Shown: positions 37,363 to 46,837, counted from the first letter of the stretch. The stretch: DNA of 64,000 bases from an uncultured Gemmatimonadota bacterium (GCA_902826615.1 CADEFN010000003.1:62001-126000), one strand, 5' to 3'. Numbers and translations: made by a program. Notes: a model not told the origin generated them from the sequence alone.

Positions 37363-37901
37363 GGATTGAACTTGCCGAAATCCTCGGGCCGCAGGCCGGC
37401 CAGATACTCCTTCAATTCATCGGCCGTCATATCGCTGGTTCGACGTGCGTGTGGTGGTTCGGGCACAATCGCGTCCGGGGGCTCGGACTCTGTCTCGCCA
37501 TCCTCTGGCGGGAGGTTGAGGAGCGACTCGGCCGCAAACACCGGAGAGCCGGTGCGAAGAGCAATGGCGATGCTGTCGGAGGGGCGCGCGTCGACGTGAA
37601 AGACCTGCCCTTCACGCTCGAGCAGAAGCTCCGCGTAGTACGTCCGCGCCTGGACCTGCGTGATGTTCACACGCTGAAGCACCGCGCCAAGTCCCACGAT
37701 GAGCCCCTTGCAGAGGTCGTGAGTGAGCGGGCGATCCTTCCGCACCTGATTGATCTCCAGGAGAATGGATTCCGCTTCGGGCTGCCCGATCCAAATGGGC
37801 AGGATGCGGTCCCCACCGCGCTCCTGGAGAATTACCACGTATGTGTTGGTCGAGCCGTCGAGGCCAAGCCGGCCGACCGTGACTTCCACCATCGGTTCCA
37901 T
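37359..37901 (-). CDS. Bifunctional nuclease (DUF151) family protein
   Basis: 180 residues. LPIWIGQPEAESI, RPLTHDLCKGLI and ARPSDSIAIALRTGSPVFA are the defining blocks of DUF151. Plant and some bacterial members have DNase/RNase activity; most bacterial members are uncharacterised. An acidic/proline linker and a short UVR-like tail (MTADELKEYLAGLRPEDF) follow. Downstream of metK by 27 bases. An ATG three codons in is an alternative start. Confidence 0.85.
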   Translation of the reverse strand: MEPMVEVTVGRLGLDGSTNTYVVILQERGGDRILPIWIGQPEAESILLEINQVRKDRPLTHDLCKGLIVGLGAVLQRVNITQVQARTYYAELLLEREGQVFHVDARPSDSIAIALRTGSPVFAAESLLNLPPEDGETESEPPDAIVPEPPHARRTSDMTADELKEYLAGLRPEDFGKFNP

Positions 37902-37928
37902 GATCCCTTCTGTCGACCGACTGTGGAA

Positions 37929-39173
37929 CTATCGCACGGCGCGCTTCAGTTCAGCAACTTTGTCGAGGCGCTCCCAGCTGAATGCGGTGCCGGAGACAGT
38001 TTTGGATTTCTTGCCGTTTTCACGCGGCGTCACGTACGAGAGCTTGTCCGACGCCCGTCCGAAGTGCCCGTACGCCGACGTGGGCGTGTAAATCGGCTTG
38101 CGGAGGTCGAGCGAGGTGATGATGCCCTTGGGCGTCAGTTCAAACGTGTCCCGGATAGCCTTGGTGATGGCGACGTCGTCGACCAGACCCGTGCCGAACG
38201 TGTTAACCATGACCGAGACCGGCTCCGCCACCCCAATGGCGTACGCCAGCTGGACCTCACAGCGCCTGGCGAGCCCGGCCGCGACGACATTCTTGGCCAC
38301 CCAGCGTGCGGCGTAGCAGGCGGAGCGATCCACCTTGGAGGGATCCTTTCCGCTGAACGCGCCACCACCATGACGCCCCATTCCACCGTAGCTGTCGACG
38401 ATGATCTTCCGACCGGTGAGCCCGCAGTCACCCTGCGGACCGCCAACGACAAATCGGCCCGTGGGATTGATGTGATACGTCGGCTTCTTCTTGCGCCACT
38501 CGCGCGGGATGGCCGGCTCGATGACCTCGGCGACAATCGCCTTGCGAAGCTTCTCCGTGGTGACTTTGTCGTCGTGCTGCGTGGAAACGACCACGGTGTC
38601 GACCGCGACGGGCTGGTCACCTTCGTAGGCCACGGTCACCTGTGCCTTGCCGTCTGGGCGAAGCCACTTGAGGCGACCCGACTTGCGTGCATCGGCCAGT
38701 GCCTTGGTCAGGCGATGTGACAACTGGATGGCGGCGGGCATGAACTCAGCGGTCTCGTCACTGGCATACCCGAACATCATGCCCTGGTCACCGGCACCAC
38801 CGGTGTCCACTCCCATGGCGATGTCCGCCGACTGTTTGTCGATGGTGCTCATGACGGCGCAGGTCTGCGCGTCGAAGCCGAAGCTGGCGTCGGTGTATCC
38901 GATTCGTTCGATGGTCCCGCGCACGATCGCGGGAATATCAACCCAGGTGTTGGTCGTAATTTCGCCCGCTACAACGGCGAGGCCGGTGGTCACCAGCGTC
39001 TCACACGCCACGCGTGCCGTGGGATCGTCGGCCAGGATGGCGTCGAGGACCGCATCGGAGATGGCGTCGGCCACCTTGTCCGGATGTCCCTCGGTTACGG
39101 ATTCAGACGTGAACAGTGTGCGTTCGGACACGGGAGACGAGGTCGATAGGTTCTGGGACGGACGGGCGAGCAA
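37929..39173 (-). CDS. metK: S-adenosylmethionine synthetase
   Basis: Makes SAM from methionine and ATP. 414 residues: [20 protein letters not shown] (ATP/metal), [12 protein letters not shown], and [19 protein letters not shown] (P-loop-like) are present. The longest frame starts at TTG 39173; GTG 39131 ([11 protein letters not shown]) is an alternative nearer the conserved core. No SAM riboswitch was recognisable in the 51-base gap. Confidence 0.96.
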   Translation of the reverse strand: MLARPSQNLSTSSPVSERTLFTSESVTEGHPDKVADAISDAVLDAILADDPTARVACETLVTTGLAVVAGEITTNTWVDIPAIVRGTIERIGYTDASFGFDAQTCAVMSTIDKQSADIAMGVDTGGAGDQGMMFGYASDETAEFMPAAIQLSHRLTKALADARKSGRLKWLRPDGKAQVTVAYEGDQPVAVDTVVVSTQHDDKVTTEKLRKAIVAEVIEPAIPREWRKKKPTYHINPTGRFVVGGPQGDCGLTGRKIIVDSYGGMGRHGGGAFSGKDPSKVDRSACYAARWVAKNVVAAGLARRCEVQLAYAIGVAEPVSVMVNTFGTGLVDDVAITKAIRDTFELTPKGIITSLDLRKPIYTPTSAYGHFGRASDKLSYVTPRENGKKSKTVSGTAFSWERLDKVAELKRAVR

Positions 39174-39190
39174 TCTGGCTGGTAACGTTA

Positions 39191-39216
39191 CAGTGACGCC
39201 GCCAGTGGCGGCACTG
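39191..39216 (-). terminator. Hairpin after ptsI
   Basis: GCCGCC (39198-39203) pairs with GGCGGC (39207-39212) around AGT, extended by CAGT/ACTG, eight bases after the ptsI stop and before metK. No T-tract. Confidence 0.6.
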
Positions 39217-39224
39217 CCTCCACG

Positions 39225-40988
39225 CTAGTGCAAGGCGTCGCGGATAAAAGAGACATTCCCGAAGGCGGCGCGCAGCCGGAACTCCAGCTCTCGTTGGGCT
39301 TCCGCGGCCGTGCGAGCGTTCACCGCGGCATCGGCAGCTTCACGAGCAAAGGACGCGCTGACCCCGCGGATGATACGCTTGACGAGGGGCACGGCACGCG
39401 GGTTCACACTCAACTGCCGAATACCGAGTCCGACCAGCACGAAGGCCAATAGCGGCTCGGAGGCCATTTCGCCACAGACACACACCTCGAGACCATGCGC
39501 CTGACCGACCTCCGAGGTGCGGCGAATGAGGCGCAACACGGCGGGATGCAGCGGAGTGAACCGCGACGCCATGTTGGCATTGCCACGATCGACGGCCAGT
39601 GTGTACTGCACCAAATCGTTTGTTCCGATGCTGAAGAACTCGGACTCATCGAGAAAGGTATCGACGGCCACGGCGGCCGCTGGCGTCTCGATCATCACGC
39701 CCACCGGCACATCACGCTTGAAGGGAATCTGCTGCGCCTCGAGTTCCTGCATGGCCTCGCGAATCAGCGCGCGAGTGGCCGTCACCTCATCCAGGCTGAC
39801 CACCAGCGGCAGCATGATGCGGATGTCGCCGTGCACCGCGGCCCGCAGCAGGGCGCGGAGCTGTGTCTTGAACAACAGCGGCTCGTCGAGGCACATGCGG
39901 ATGGCGCGCCACCCGAGAAAGGGATTCGCCTCGTGCGGGAAGCCACCTACCGGGAGTTTGTCACCGCCGATATCGAATGTGCGGATCACCACCGGCTGGC
40001 CGTGAAAGGCTTTCGCCACCTTGGTGTACTCCCGGTACTGTTCCTCTTCGTCAGGCATGGAGGCGCGGCCAACCACCAGAAACTCGGTGCGCATGAGCCC
40101 CACCCCTTCGGCTCCGCTGTGCGCCGCCTGATCGGACTCCTCGGGGAGGTCGACGTTCACCCGCACCGTGATGCGCACCCCGTCGGTAGTCACCGCTTCG
40201 GCGTCGGCAATCTTGGCGAGTTCCGCCTCGTCCTGCTTTTCGAGCAGGGCGCGATGGGCAAAGGTCGCCACCTCCGCTTCGCTGGGATTCACGATCAGCA
40301 TGCCACTCGAACCGTCGAGCACCAGCCGTTCGTCGCCACGCAATCGCGATGTGGCGTCCCGCAGCCCTACCACCGCCGGAATTCCCAGCGATCGGGCGAG
40401 GATGGCCACATGCGACGTGCGCGTGCCGGAGTCGGTGGCAATCCCCGCAATGGCCTCACGATCGAGCTGCACCGTGAGGCTGGGAGTGAGGTCGTGCGTC
40501 ACGATGATGGCGTTGGCCCCCTTTGGCACATCCACCGGATCGTGATCGCCGAGCCCGAGCAGGATGGAGAGCACGCGGATGTGGAGATCGGTCAGATCAC
40601 CAACACGCTCGCGCAGCATCGGCACCGTGCTGCGAGCAAAGTGTTGCCGCCACTCCAGCAGCACGACATCGAAGGCTTTTTCGGCGCCGAGATTCTGGCG
40701 GATGTACGACTCGACGCGACTCGTGATCTCGTGGTCGTCGAGTAGCAGGAGCTGCGCATCGAAGATGCGGGCATCTTCTTCACCGGCGTGCCGCTCCGCG
40801 CGCTCGCGCACGGCTCGCAGCCGACCACGGGCGACTCCGAGTGCCTGATGGAGGCGGGCAATTTCTCCTTCGATGTCCTCGTCCGGGATGATGCGCTGGG
40901 GCACGTCCGGCACTTCCCAGTGCAGGAGGTGCACCGGACCAATGACGATGCCGGGTGAGGCGGAGATTCCTTGAAGGGCGCGTTCCAT
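39225..40988 (-). CDS. ptsI: PTS enzyme I
   Basis: Transfers phosphate from phosphoenolpyruvate to HPr. 587 residues from ATG 40988, four bases after the ptsH stop; a GTG at 41003 lies within ptsH. Phospho-His motif GTRTSHVAILARSLGIPAVVG, the PEP-binding region RTEFL, and the GTNDLVQYTLAVDRGN and catalytic Cys region VCVCGEMAS are intact, so it should be active. Last gene of the PTS operon. Confidence 0.96.
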   Translation of the reverse strand: MERALQGISASPGIVIGPVHLLHWEVPDVPQRIIPDEDIEGEIARLHQALGVARGRLRAVRERAERHAGEEDARIFDAQLLLLDDHEITSRVESYIRQNLGAEKAFDVVLLEWRQHFARSTVPMLRERVGDLTDLHIRVLSILLGLGDHDPVDVPKGANAIIVTHDLTPSLTVQLDREAIAGIATDSGTRTSHVAILARSLGIPAVVGLRDATSRLRGDERLVLDGSSGMLIVNPSEAEVATFAHRALLEKQDEAELAKIADAEAVTTDGVRITVRVNVDLPEESDQAAHSGAEGVGLMRTEFLVVGRASMPDEEEQYREYTKVAKAFHGQPVVIRTFDIGGDKLPVGGFPHEANPFLGWRAIRMCLDEPLLFKTQLRALLRAAVHGDIRIMLPLVVSLDEVTATRALIREAMQELEAQQIPFKRDVPVGVMIETPAAAVAVDTFLDESEFFSIGTNDLVQYTLAVDRGNANMASRFTPLHPAVLRLIRRTSEVGQAHGLEVCVCGEMASEPLLAFVLVGLGIRQLSVNPRAVPLVKRIIRGVSASFAREAADAAVNARTAAEAQRELEFRLRAAFGNVSFIRDALH

Positions 40989-40992
40989 GTCG

Positions 40993-41259
40993 TCAGGACT
41001 CACCGAAGCGACTGCTGATGAGTGTCGTCAGCGCCGTGACAGCGTCTTCGGCATCCGGACCATTGGCGCGGAGCACGACAGTCGCGCCGCACTCCGCGGC
41101 GAGCATCATCACACCCATGATGCTCTTGCCATTCACCTCGAGGTCGTCGCGCCCGATGGTGATTTCACTGCGGTACCGCGCCGCGGTCTTGACGATCTCC
41201 GCCGCCGGTCGCGCGTGAATCCCGTTCTTGTTGGTGACCTGCACCTCTCGTTCGATCAT
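40993..41259 (-). CDS. ptsH: Phosphocarrier protein HPr
   Basis: 88 residues. Active His in GIHARPAAE near residue 15 and the regulatory Ser in NGKSIMGVMML near residue 46, the target of HprK, are both present. ATG 41259 overlaps the EIID stop (ATGA); the frame runs further upstream but inside EIID. Confidence 0.96.
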   Translation of the reverse strand: MIEREVQVTNKNGIHARPAAEIVKTAARYRSEITIGRDDLEVNGKSIMGVMMLAAECGATVVLRANGPDAEDAVTALTTLISSRFGES

Positions 41260-42020
41260 GCGCGCACCATCGCCGCCAGGGCAACAAGGGAGAGGACACC
41301 TAACGACCACTTCCACACTTCAAACCGCCCGTGCAGCCGTGCAAGCCCAAGCCCGCCCAGCCCGGCGGTGACCAGCAACCCGCCGAGCACCATCGGGTCC
41401 ACCGGCCCCAACCCGCGCGCAATCGCCAGCGGTATCGCCAAACCGGCCAGCAGACTTCCGGCGCGCGCCAACCATTGCGGGCCCACGCGAAACACCGGAT
41501 GGCCCAGCGCCTTCGCCACATGGAGACCCTCGGCATAGCCGACCTTGAGACCCCAGAACCGCAGGGCCAGGTGACCAACGTTGTACGTCACCAGGAAGGC
41601 AAGTACGGAGCGCCCCGCCCCGGCCCCAATCCCAAACGCCAATATGCCGCACAGCACACTCAGGGGAAGCCAGGCCGCCCAGACCAGCCGGTCTCCCGTC
41701 GCGCCAAGCGGGCCACAGAGGGCGGTACGGAACCGCTCGATCTTCCCGGGATCAACGCCCTCCAGTTCGGCACGCGCCAGGGCACCCACCGCAAACGATG
41801 CCATGTACGGGTGCGCGTTGAAGTACTGGCTCTGCCGCGCGAGTGCGGCACGATAGGCGCTGCCCCCAATGCCTCCGGGAAGCAATCGCAGCGCCGGTTC
41901 GATGGTGAAGCCGATCCCGTTGCCCACGAGAGTTTCGTAGTTCCACGAACCCTGGATGGCCAGAAAACGCACGAAAATGGCCGCGCGGGTTCGCCATGGA
42001 AGCTGAGGAGTCGCCGTCAC
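41256..42020 (-). CDS. PTS mannose/fructose/sorbose-type EIID
   Basis: 254 residues from GTG 42020, which overlaps the EIIC stop as GTGA; upstream residues of the longer frame lie over EIIC. Family landmarks: SWNYETLVGNGIGFTIEPALR and FNAHPYMASFAVGALA, RFRTALCGPLGATGDRLVW, then four membrane segments. Membrane component acting with IIC in transport. Confidence 0.9.
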   Translation of the reverse strand: MTATPQLPWRTRAAIFVRFLAIQGSWNYETLVGNGIGFTIEPALRLLPGGIGGSAYRAALARQSQYFNAHPYMASFAVGALARAELEGVDPGKIERFRTALCGPLGATGDRLVWAAWLPLSVLCGILAFGIGAGAGRSVLAFLVTYNVGHLALRFWGLKVGYAEGLHVAKALGHPVFRVGPQWLARAGSLLAGLAIPLAIARGLGPVDPMVLGGLLVTAGLGGLGLARLHGRFEVWKWSLGVLSLVALAAMVRA

Positions 42021-42700
42021 CGTACAACCAACATAACGAGTGCCGCCAGAAGGCCAGCCACGAAATACCAACGCGTTTGGGCCGTCGTGTGAAAGACCGT
42101 GTAGACGGCTCCGGCCGCCGTCGTTCCGGCGATGGCAATCAGCAGCCAGCGTGTCAGCGAGCTGTCGAGCGACCAGCGCGTCATCGCCAGTGCGTACAGC
42201 GGTGAGAAGATGATCAGACCGGCGGCGGTCATCAGCATACCGCGAACGAGATCAGCGCTCATGCCGGCGACCTGCAGCGCCGTGACGACCTGCCGATTCC
42301 CATCTGCGACCGCGTCGTGACGTTGGCCCGCCCAATACGCGTTGAGCCGCCGGACCTGCACCATCGACCAGCCCCCGACCCAGGCCGTGGCCAGCGTGGC
42401 GATCACGGCCATGAGCATTCCTCCATCGGTCACCGAGGCCGACGTCGCCACCAGAGCGCCACCCACGGCGGAGGACGAACCCCATTCCGGATACCTCGAC
42501 GCCCCAACGGGGAGCGTCTCCAGCGCAAAGGCTTCGACAATCACACCCAGAAGGAGTCCCTGGAATCCCGCACCCATGAAACCCGCCGTGACCGTGCAGG
42601 CCACGATGGGCCGAGACAGCATGGCCTGCGGAAAGCTGACGACATCGAGTCCCAGGACGCCGCCGATAATCGCAACCACACCAATATCGGCGGGGGTCAT
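42017..42700 (-). CDS. PTS mannose-type EIIC
   Basis: 227 residues, about seven hydrophobic segments. ACTVTAGFMGAGFQGLLLGV and VGASRYPEWGSSSAVGGAL resemble the mannose-family IIC (compare RPLVxGPxxGLxLGD). Overlaps EIIB by ATGA and EIID by GTGA. The substrate cannot be predicted. Confidence 0.85.
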   Translation of the reverse strand: MTPADIGVVAIIGGVLGLDVVSFPQAMLSRPIVACTVTAGFMGAGFQGLLLGVIVEAFALETLPVGASRYPEWGSSSAVGGALVATSASVTDGGMLMAVIATLATAWVGGWSMVQVRRLNAYWAGQRHDAVADGNRQVVTALQVAGMSADLVRGMLMTAAGLIIFSPLYALAMTRWSLDSSLTRWLLIAIAGTTAAGAVYTVFHTTAQTRWYFVAGLLAALVMLVVR

Positions 42701-43188
42701 CGGTTGCCCTCGCCCGACAGGACTTCATTCAGCGTAAGGGCGCGTGCGGCTGGCACGTCTTGCGCCGTCACCTCTGCACCTGCCGTGGCCAGCGCCTTGA
42801 GCTGTTCTTCTTCATCACGCGACAGAAACAGATACCGCAGCCGCTGGGTGCGACCCGGGCGATGGTGGATGCCGCCGAGATTTACCGTTGGCACACGTCC
42901 CGAGGCGGTCACGAGCCTCACCATCGTGTCGATGTCACCGGTGAGGAGAATGCCCGCACGCGAATCGTCCTGGTATTTCGCGAGATGCATCACGGCGTCG
43001 TCGACGGAATCGAAATGCACGTCCATCTCCGGGGGGACACCCATACGATACAGCTCCTGCTCCCAGTCGCTGCTCGCCACCTCATCGTCCACCAGGACGA
43101 TGAACTGCACATCGAGTGGTTGCCCCCAGCCCACGACCACCTGGCCGTGTATGAGTCGGTCGTCGATGCGGTAAAGCTCAAGACCCAC
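42697..43188 (-). CDS. PTS mannose-type EIIB
   Basis: 163 residues from GTG 43188, chosen because GGAGG lies eight bases upstream; a TTG at 43203 would place the start on top of that site. RIDDRLIHGQVVVGW contains the active phospho-His. VNLGGIHHRPG is the second family block. Overlaps EIIA by 11 bases. Confidence 0.92.
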   Translation of the reverse strand: MGLELYRIDDRLIHGQVVVGWGQPLDVQFIVLVDDEVASSDWEQELYRMGVPPEMDVHFDSVDDAVMHLAKYQDDSRAGILLTGDIDTMVRLVTASGRVPTVNLGGIHHRPGRTQRLRYLFLSRDEEEQLKALATAGAEVTAQDVPAARALTLNEVLSGEGNR

Positions 43189-43570
43189 GCGCTGGACCTC
43201 CAATCACGGTCAATGCTTCCCTACCCCTCGCCGCCGCATGGAGCGCGGCCGCCACATCGTCGCCTTCCGCGAAGACAAAGTCCAGCATCGCGGCGAGGTT
43301 GACTCCGACCACCACGGCCAGCCCCGGGCGCTCGCGCTGGAGACGCCGGGCTGCCATGGTACAACTTCCCGCCGGAAGATCCGTGAACACCACCGTCGCG
43401 CCGGTGGCGTCGAGGGCCTGACCCAAGGCAGCCGCCACATCAGCCGCACTCATTCCCCGATTTGTCATGGCCTGAAACACCTCGCCGCGGCCGGTGATCT
43501 GATCCACCGCCGACACGATGCCGGCCGCGAAGTCGCCGTGCCCGGCAACGAGCGCACGAATGTTACTCAT
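43178..43570 (-). CDS. PTS mannose-type EIIA
   Basis: 130 residues from ATG 43570, overlapping the hprK end by 8 bases (ATGAGTAA). ALVAGHGDFAAGI holds the phospho-His about 10 residues in, and FTDLPAGSCTMAARRL is the second landmark. The remaining upstream frame lies inside hprK. Confidence 0.92.
   Translation of the reverse strand: MSNIRALVAGHGDFAAGIVSAVDQITGRGEVFQAMTNRGMSAADVAAALGQALDATGATVVFTDLPAGSCTMAARRLQRERPGLAVVVGVNLAAMLDFVFAEGDDVAAALHAAARGREALTVIGGPARGS
43197..43201 (-). promoter_or_regulatory. Ribosome binding site deciding the EIIB start
   Basis: GGAGG, eight bases before GTG 43188 and within the end of the EIIA gene. Confidence 0.65.
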
Positions 43571-44540
43571 CGTCTTCCACCAGGTAGCGACGAACGTCTG
43601 CGGCCTGCCGCATGTGTCCCATGAGACGCTGATTGAAACTCTCCGCCGGGTCCACACCACTGTACCGCAACAAGTGATTCATGGCGATGACCTCGGCAAT
43701 CACCGTGATGTTCTTGCCGGGGTTGAGATACACGGTGATGATCGGCAACTCCACGCCAAGGATGGTCGTCACCTCGCCATCCAGTCCGGTGCGCTCCACC
43801 ACCATCCCTTCGGTCCACTCCTTGAGCTGGACCACCACTTCGATGCGCTTCTGCTGCCGGACAGCATGGATCCCGAAGATGGCTGGTATGTCGATGAGCC
43901 CCACACCCCGGATCTCCATGTAGTGGCGCTGCAGCTCGTGCCCCCGTCCAATCAGCACATCGTTGCCTCGACGCGTGGCCAGCACGAGATCGTCGGCCAC
44001 GAGCCGGTGCCCACGCTCCACCAGGTCGAGCACGCACTCCGATTTGCCAATGCCACTCGCGCCGGTGAACAGCACCCCGACGCCAAAGACATCGGAGAGC
44101 GATCCGTGCAATGTGGTGGAGGGCGCAAAGATGGCCTCGAGAATCGGCTTGGCCCGGCGATAAAACTCGTTGGTCTTGAGTGGTGTGAGAAAGACCGGCA
44201 CGCCCGCGTCGACGGCGAGGTCGAGCATCGGAATCACGAGTTCCTGCCCCTTGGTTACAAAGACACAGGGGATGGGGAATGACAAGAAGAGAGCGAGCTG
44301 GCGACGGCGATCGTCGTCAGACAGCGACGCGAGATATGTCATCTCTGTTTCGCCAATCACCTGGGAACGCTCCGAGGTGAAGCGACCCACATAACCCGCC
44401 AGGGCCAGACCGGGACTGGAGATGTCCGAGTTGCCGACCACCCGATCGCCCCCGTAGTCCCCGCCGAGTTGCTCCAGCGGGACCACCTCTCTCAAGCGCT
44501 CAAGCAGTTTTCCAACGGTGACGACAGGCGAAGGGCTCAC
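43563..44540 (-). CDS. hprK: HPr kinase/phosphorylase
   Basis: 325 residues. P-loop GASGIGKSE, HRLVADDLV, the MEIRGVGLIDI signature and the C-terminal NITVIAEVIAMNHLL. Phosphorylates the regulatory Ser of HPr and can reverse it. GTG start overlaps the hpf stop (GTGA). In Firmicutes it drives carbon catabolite repression through CcpA; no CcpA-like protein is visible, so its output here is unknown. Confidence 0.95.
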   Translation of the reverse strand: MSPSPVVTVGKLLERLREVVPLEQLGGDYGGDRVVGNSDISSPGLALAGYVGRFTSERSQVIGETEMTYLASLSDDDRRRQLALFLSFPIPCVFVTKGQELVIPMLDLAVDAGVPVFLTPLKTNEFYRRAKPILEAIFAPSTTLHGSLSDVFGVGVLFTGASGIGKSECVLDLVERGHRLVADDLVLATRRGNDVLIGRGHELQRHYMEIRGVGLIDIPAIFGIHAVRQQKRIEVVVQLKEWTEGMVVERTGLDGEVTTILGVELPIITVYLNPGKNITVIAEVIAMNHLLRYSGVDPAESFNQRLMGHMRQAADVRRYLVEDDE

Positions 44541-44836
44541 GCCTTGGCTCCCTGGCGAGCGGTCCGTTTTTCACTGGCCACCTGCCGCTCGAGATGACTC
44601 AAGGCAACCGCCAGGGCCGGGCCATAGTATCGTCCGCTACCTTCGGCGACCAGTGACCGGTGCCGCGGCGCACGGAGCACCAGTTCCACCCGGCAGCGGG
44701 TCCCTTCTCGCTCAAAGCGCACTGTTGCATCCACGGTGCGTTCGAGGCGTCGTCCGAGTTTCTCGAGATGCGTTGTTGCGCGTGCCTTGAGGCGGTCGGA
44801 AATGACCGCGTTATGTGCCTGCCATACGATCTCCAT
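44537..44836 (-). CDS. hpf: Ribosome hibernation promoting factor, short form
   Basis: 99 residues from ATG 44836 (GGAGG five bases upstream). KARATTHLEKLGRRLERTVDATVRFE and RVELVLRAPRHRSLVAEG fit HPF/YfiA, which binds the 30S subunit in stationary phase. No C-terminal dimerisation domain, so short form. hpf next to hprK and PTS genes echoes the rpoN-hpf-ptsN-hprK block of Proteobacteria. Confidence 0.88.
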   Translation of the reverse strand: MEIVWQAHNAVISDRLKARATTHLEKLGRRLERTVDATVRFEREGTRCRVELVLRAPRHRSLVAEGSGRYYGPALAVALSHLERQVASEKRTARQGAKA

Positions 44837-44837
44837 C

Positions 44838-45944
44838 TCACCCTCCATGCTTCAAGACGGCCTGCAGATGTCGTTCGGTTTCCAGCGCCGCGCGCTCCCA
44901 GGTAAAACTCTCGGCGAAGAGTCGCCCCGCGGTCCCGAGTTCTTCGACAAGGGCACGATTGTCCGCGAGACGGCGCATGGACCGCGTGAGCTGGTCCACG
45001 TCACCATGCGGCACCAGGAAGCCTGTCACGTCGGGACGCACGGACTCGCGGATGCCCGGGGAGTTGGACGCGATTACAGGGGTTCCGCTCGCCGCCGCCT
45101 CCAGATTCGTGATACCCCATCCCTCCTTGGGCGAGGTCAGCATGAGCGCCCAGGCACGCCGAAGCAAGGCACGCTTGTCCGCTTCGCTGATACGCCCAAG
45201 AAATCGCACGCGGTCGCCGAGGTCAAGCGAGGCCGACAGCTGTTCGAGCTGTGGGCGAAAATCGCCCGCACCCGCAATCTCCAGCCGGGCGGAGGTGTCG
45301 CCAAGCTGCGCAAAGGCCCGAATGATGAGATCGACCCTTTTGTACTTCTTGAGGCGGCCGAGATACGCAAAGACGGGTGTCGCTGCCCGCTCCGCGTGGT
45401 TGGGGGTATATCCGGCGCTGTCGATGCCGCAGTAGATCACCTCGATCCGCTCACGGGCCACGCCACGCGACGTCAGGTCTTCGGCCGTACTCTCGCTGAT
45501 GACCTGGAACGGCACCTTCCGGTACACCAGGGGAATAGGGCGCTCCGAAAGCCACACCACCGCGGCTACGGGTGCTGGCAGCTCCTGGAAGGCCGTTCCA
45601 CCAAAGAGATGCGGAATGACCCCAACCACGGGCGTGGCCCCCCAGCGTGGCGTGAAGAGGGGCACCTTGTTGATGTCTTCGACGATGAGGTCGAAAGCGT
45701 GCGTGGTGGCGAGCTCTCGCCACGCGCGGCGCGCATGAAAGGGAAAGGTGTAACGTGTGCCAGCCCGCACGACGTGCATCCCGTCGAGCTCGGCCGTCGG
45801 CGCGCAGCCCGGCCAGCCACCACACAGCAGCGTTACCTGATGCCCCCGCCGTGCCAGTCGTCCAAATATCTCGTGCAGGTGGATCTCGGCGCCGCCGGCC
45901 TGGGGATTCTCGCGGTCCTGCCAGTTCACCACCAGCAGATTCAC
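44838..45944 (-). CDS. Family 4 glycosyltransferase
   Basis: 368 residues from GTG 45944, one base after the nusB stop. NPQAGGAEIHLHEIFGRLARRGH is the N-terminal Rossmann loop, YLGRLKKYKRVDLII the UDP-sugar domain opening, and EGWGITNLEAAASGTPVIASN the E(x)7E nucleotide-sugar motif. The upstream frame lies in nusB. Likely cell-envelope glycan or glycolipid synthesis; donor and acceptor unknown. Confidence 0.85.
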   Translation of the reverse strand: MNLLVVNWQDRENPQAGGAEIHLHEIFGRLARRGHQVTLLCGGWPGCAPTAELDGMHVVRAGTRYTFPFHARRAWRELATTHAFDLIVEDINKVPLFTPRWGATPVVGVIPHLFGGTAFQELPAPVAAVVWLSERPIPLVYRKVPFQVISESTAEDLTSRGVARERIEVIYCGIDSAGYTPNHAERAATPVFAYLGRLKKYKRVDLIIRAFAQLGDTSARLEIAGAGDFRPQLEQLSASLDLGDRVRFLGRISEADKRALLRRAWALMLTSPKEGWGITNLEAAASGTPVIASNSPGIRESVRPDVTGFLVPHGDVDQLTRSMRRLADNRALVEELGTAGRLFAESFTWERAALETERHLQAVLKHGG

Positions 45945-45945
45945 G

Positions 45946-46377
45946 TCAGAGCCTCCCGAGTGTCCGCGCCACCGCGTCGAGGACCCCGTTGACAAACCGT
46001 GCACTGTCGGCCGAGGCGAACCGCTCCGTGAGATGGAGCGCCTCGCGAATGGCCACACGCGGCGGCACCTCGTCCTGCATGAGTTCGGCCGACGCCAGAC
46101 GCAGCACCGATCGCTCCACGGCGCCGAGTCGCTCCAGCCGCCAGTTGGCGGTGAGGTCGGCCAGGGTGCGATCGATCTGATCGAGGTTGTCGGCCAGCGT
46201 GGTCACCAGGGCCCCGGACAAGCGGCGAAGCTCGGGCGTCAGCGCGAGATCATCCCACAAACGCTGCGCAGCTTTCGGCAGGTCGGCGGCGCTGTTCACG
46301 TCCCACGCGTACACCGCCTGCAAGGCCCGCACACGCGCCCGGCGGCGCACCCGTTGTTCAGCTTTCGTCAGCCGCAT
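45946..46377 (-). CDS. nusB: Transcription antitermination factor NusB
   Basis: 143 residues from ATG 46377, overlapping ribH by 20 bases. RRRARVRALQAVYAWD at the N-terminus, RLGAVERSVLRLASAELM and PPRVAIREALHLTERFAS, then SARFVNGVLDAV, are the NusB blocks. Acts with NusE in rRNA antitermination. ribH-nusB adjacency is widely conserved. Confidence 0.95.
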   Translation of the reverse strand: MRLTKAEQRVRRRARVRALQAVYAWDVNSAADLPKAAQRLWDDLALTPELRRLSGALVTTLADNLDQIDRTLADLTANWRLERLGAVERSVLRLASAELMQDEVPPRVAIREALHLTERFASADSARFVNGVLDAVARTLGRL

Positions 46378-46837
46378 CGAGCCGGAAGAACAGGTCGGAC
46401 ATTTCCAGTGCGGCGAGTGCCGCGTCCCATCCCTTGTTGCCATGAGCGCCACCGACGCGTGCCTCGGCCTGCTCCATGGTGTCACAGGTGAGCAACCCGA
46501 ATCCGAGAGGGATCTCGAACTCCGTGGATGCCACCGCCAGTCCGCGCGAGGCCTCGCCCGCGACGAAATCAAAGTGCGGCGTGTCGCCGCGGATGACAGC
46601 GCCAAGGGCCACCACCAGTTCATACCGGTCGGCGCCGAGGAGCCGACGAGCCGCGAGCGGAAGCTCCCACGCCCCCGGCACCCAGACGACATCGATGTCG
46701 CTGAACTCGACACCATGACGGGTCAACGCATCCAGCGCACCGTCGAGGAGGCGGCGAGTGATGGTTTCATTGAACCGTGACACCACCACACCAACGCGGC
46801 GGCCCTGTCCTTCGGGTGTTCCCGTGAATTCGGCCAT
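46358..46837 (-). CDS. ribH: 6,7-dimethyl-8-ribityllumazine synthase
   Basis: 159 residues. RVGVVVSRFNETITRRLL, VPGAWELPLAARRL, ALGAVIRGDTPHFDFVAGEAS (catalytic His), and GGAHGNKGWDAALAALEM. Condenses 5-amino-6-ribitylaminouracil with dihydroxybutanone phosphate. Start and ribBA stop overlap as TGATG. Confidence 0.96.
   Translation of the reverse strand: MAEFTGTPEGQGRRVGVVVSRFNETITRRLLDGALDALTRHGVEFSDIDVVWVPGAWELPLAARRLLGADRYELVVALGAVIRGDTPHFDFVAGEASRGLAVASTEFEIPLGFGLLTCDTMEQAEARVGGAHGNKGWDAALAALEMSDLFFRLDAADES

Noticed and set aside
37449-38720. 423-codon open frame on the plus strand
   Set aside because: Antisense to metK and the DUF151 gene; no recognisable domain.
39174-39224. SAM riboswitch upstream of metK
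   Set aside because: The gap is only 51 bases and holds the ptsI hairpin; no aptamer features.
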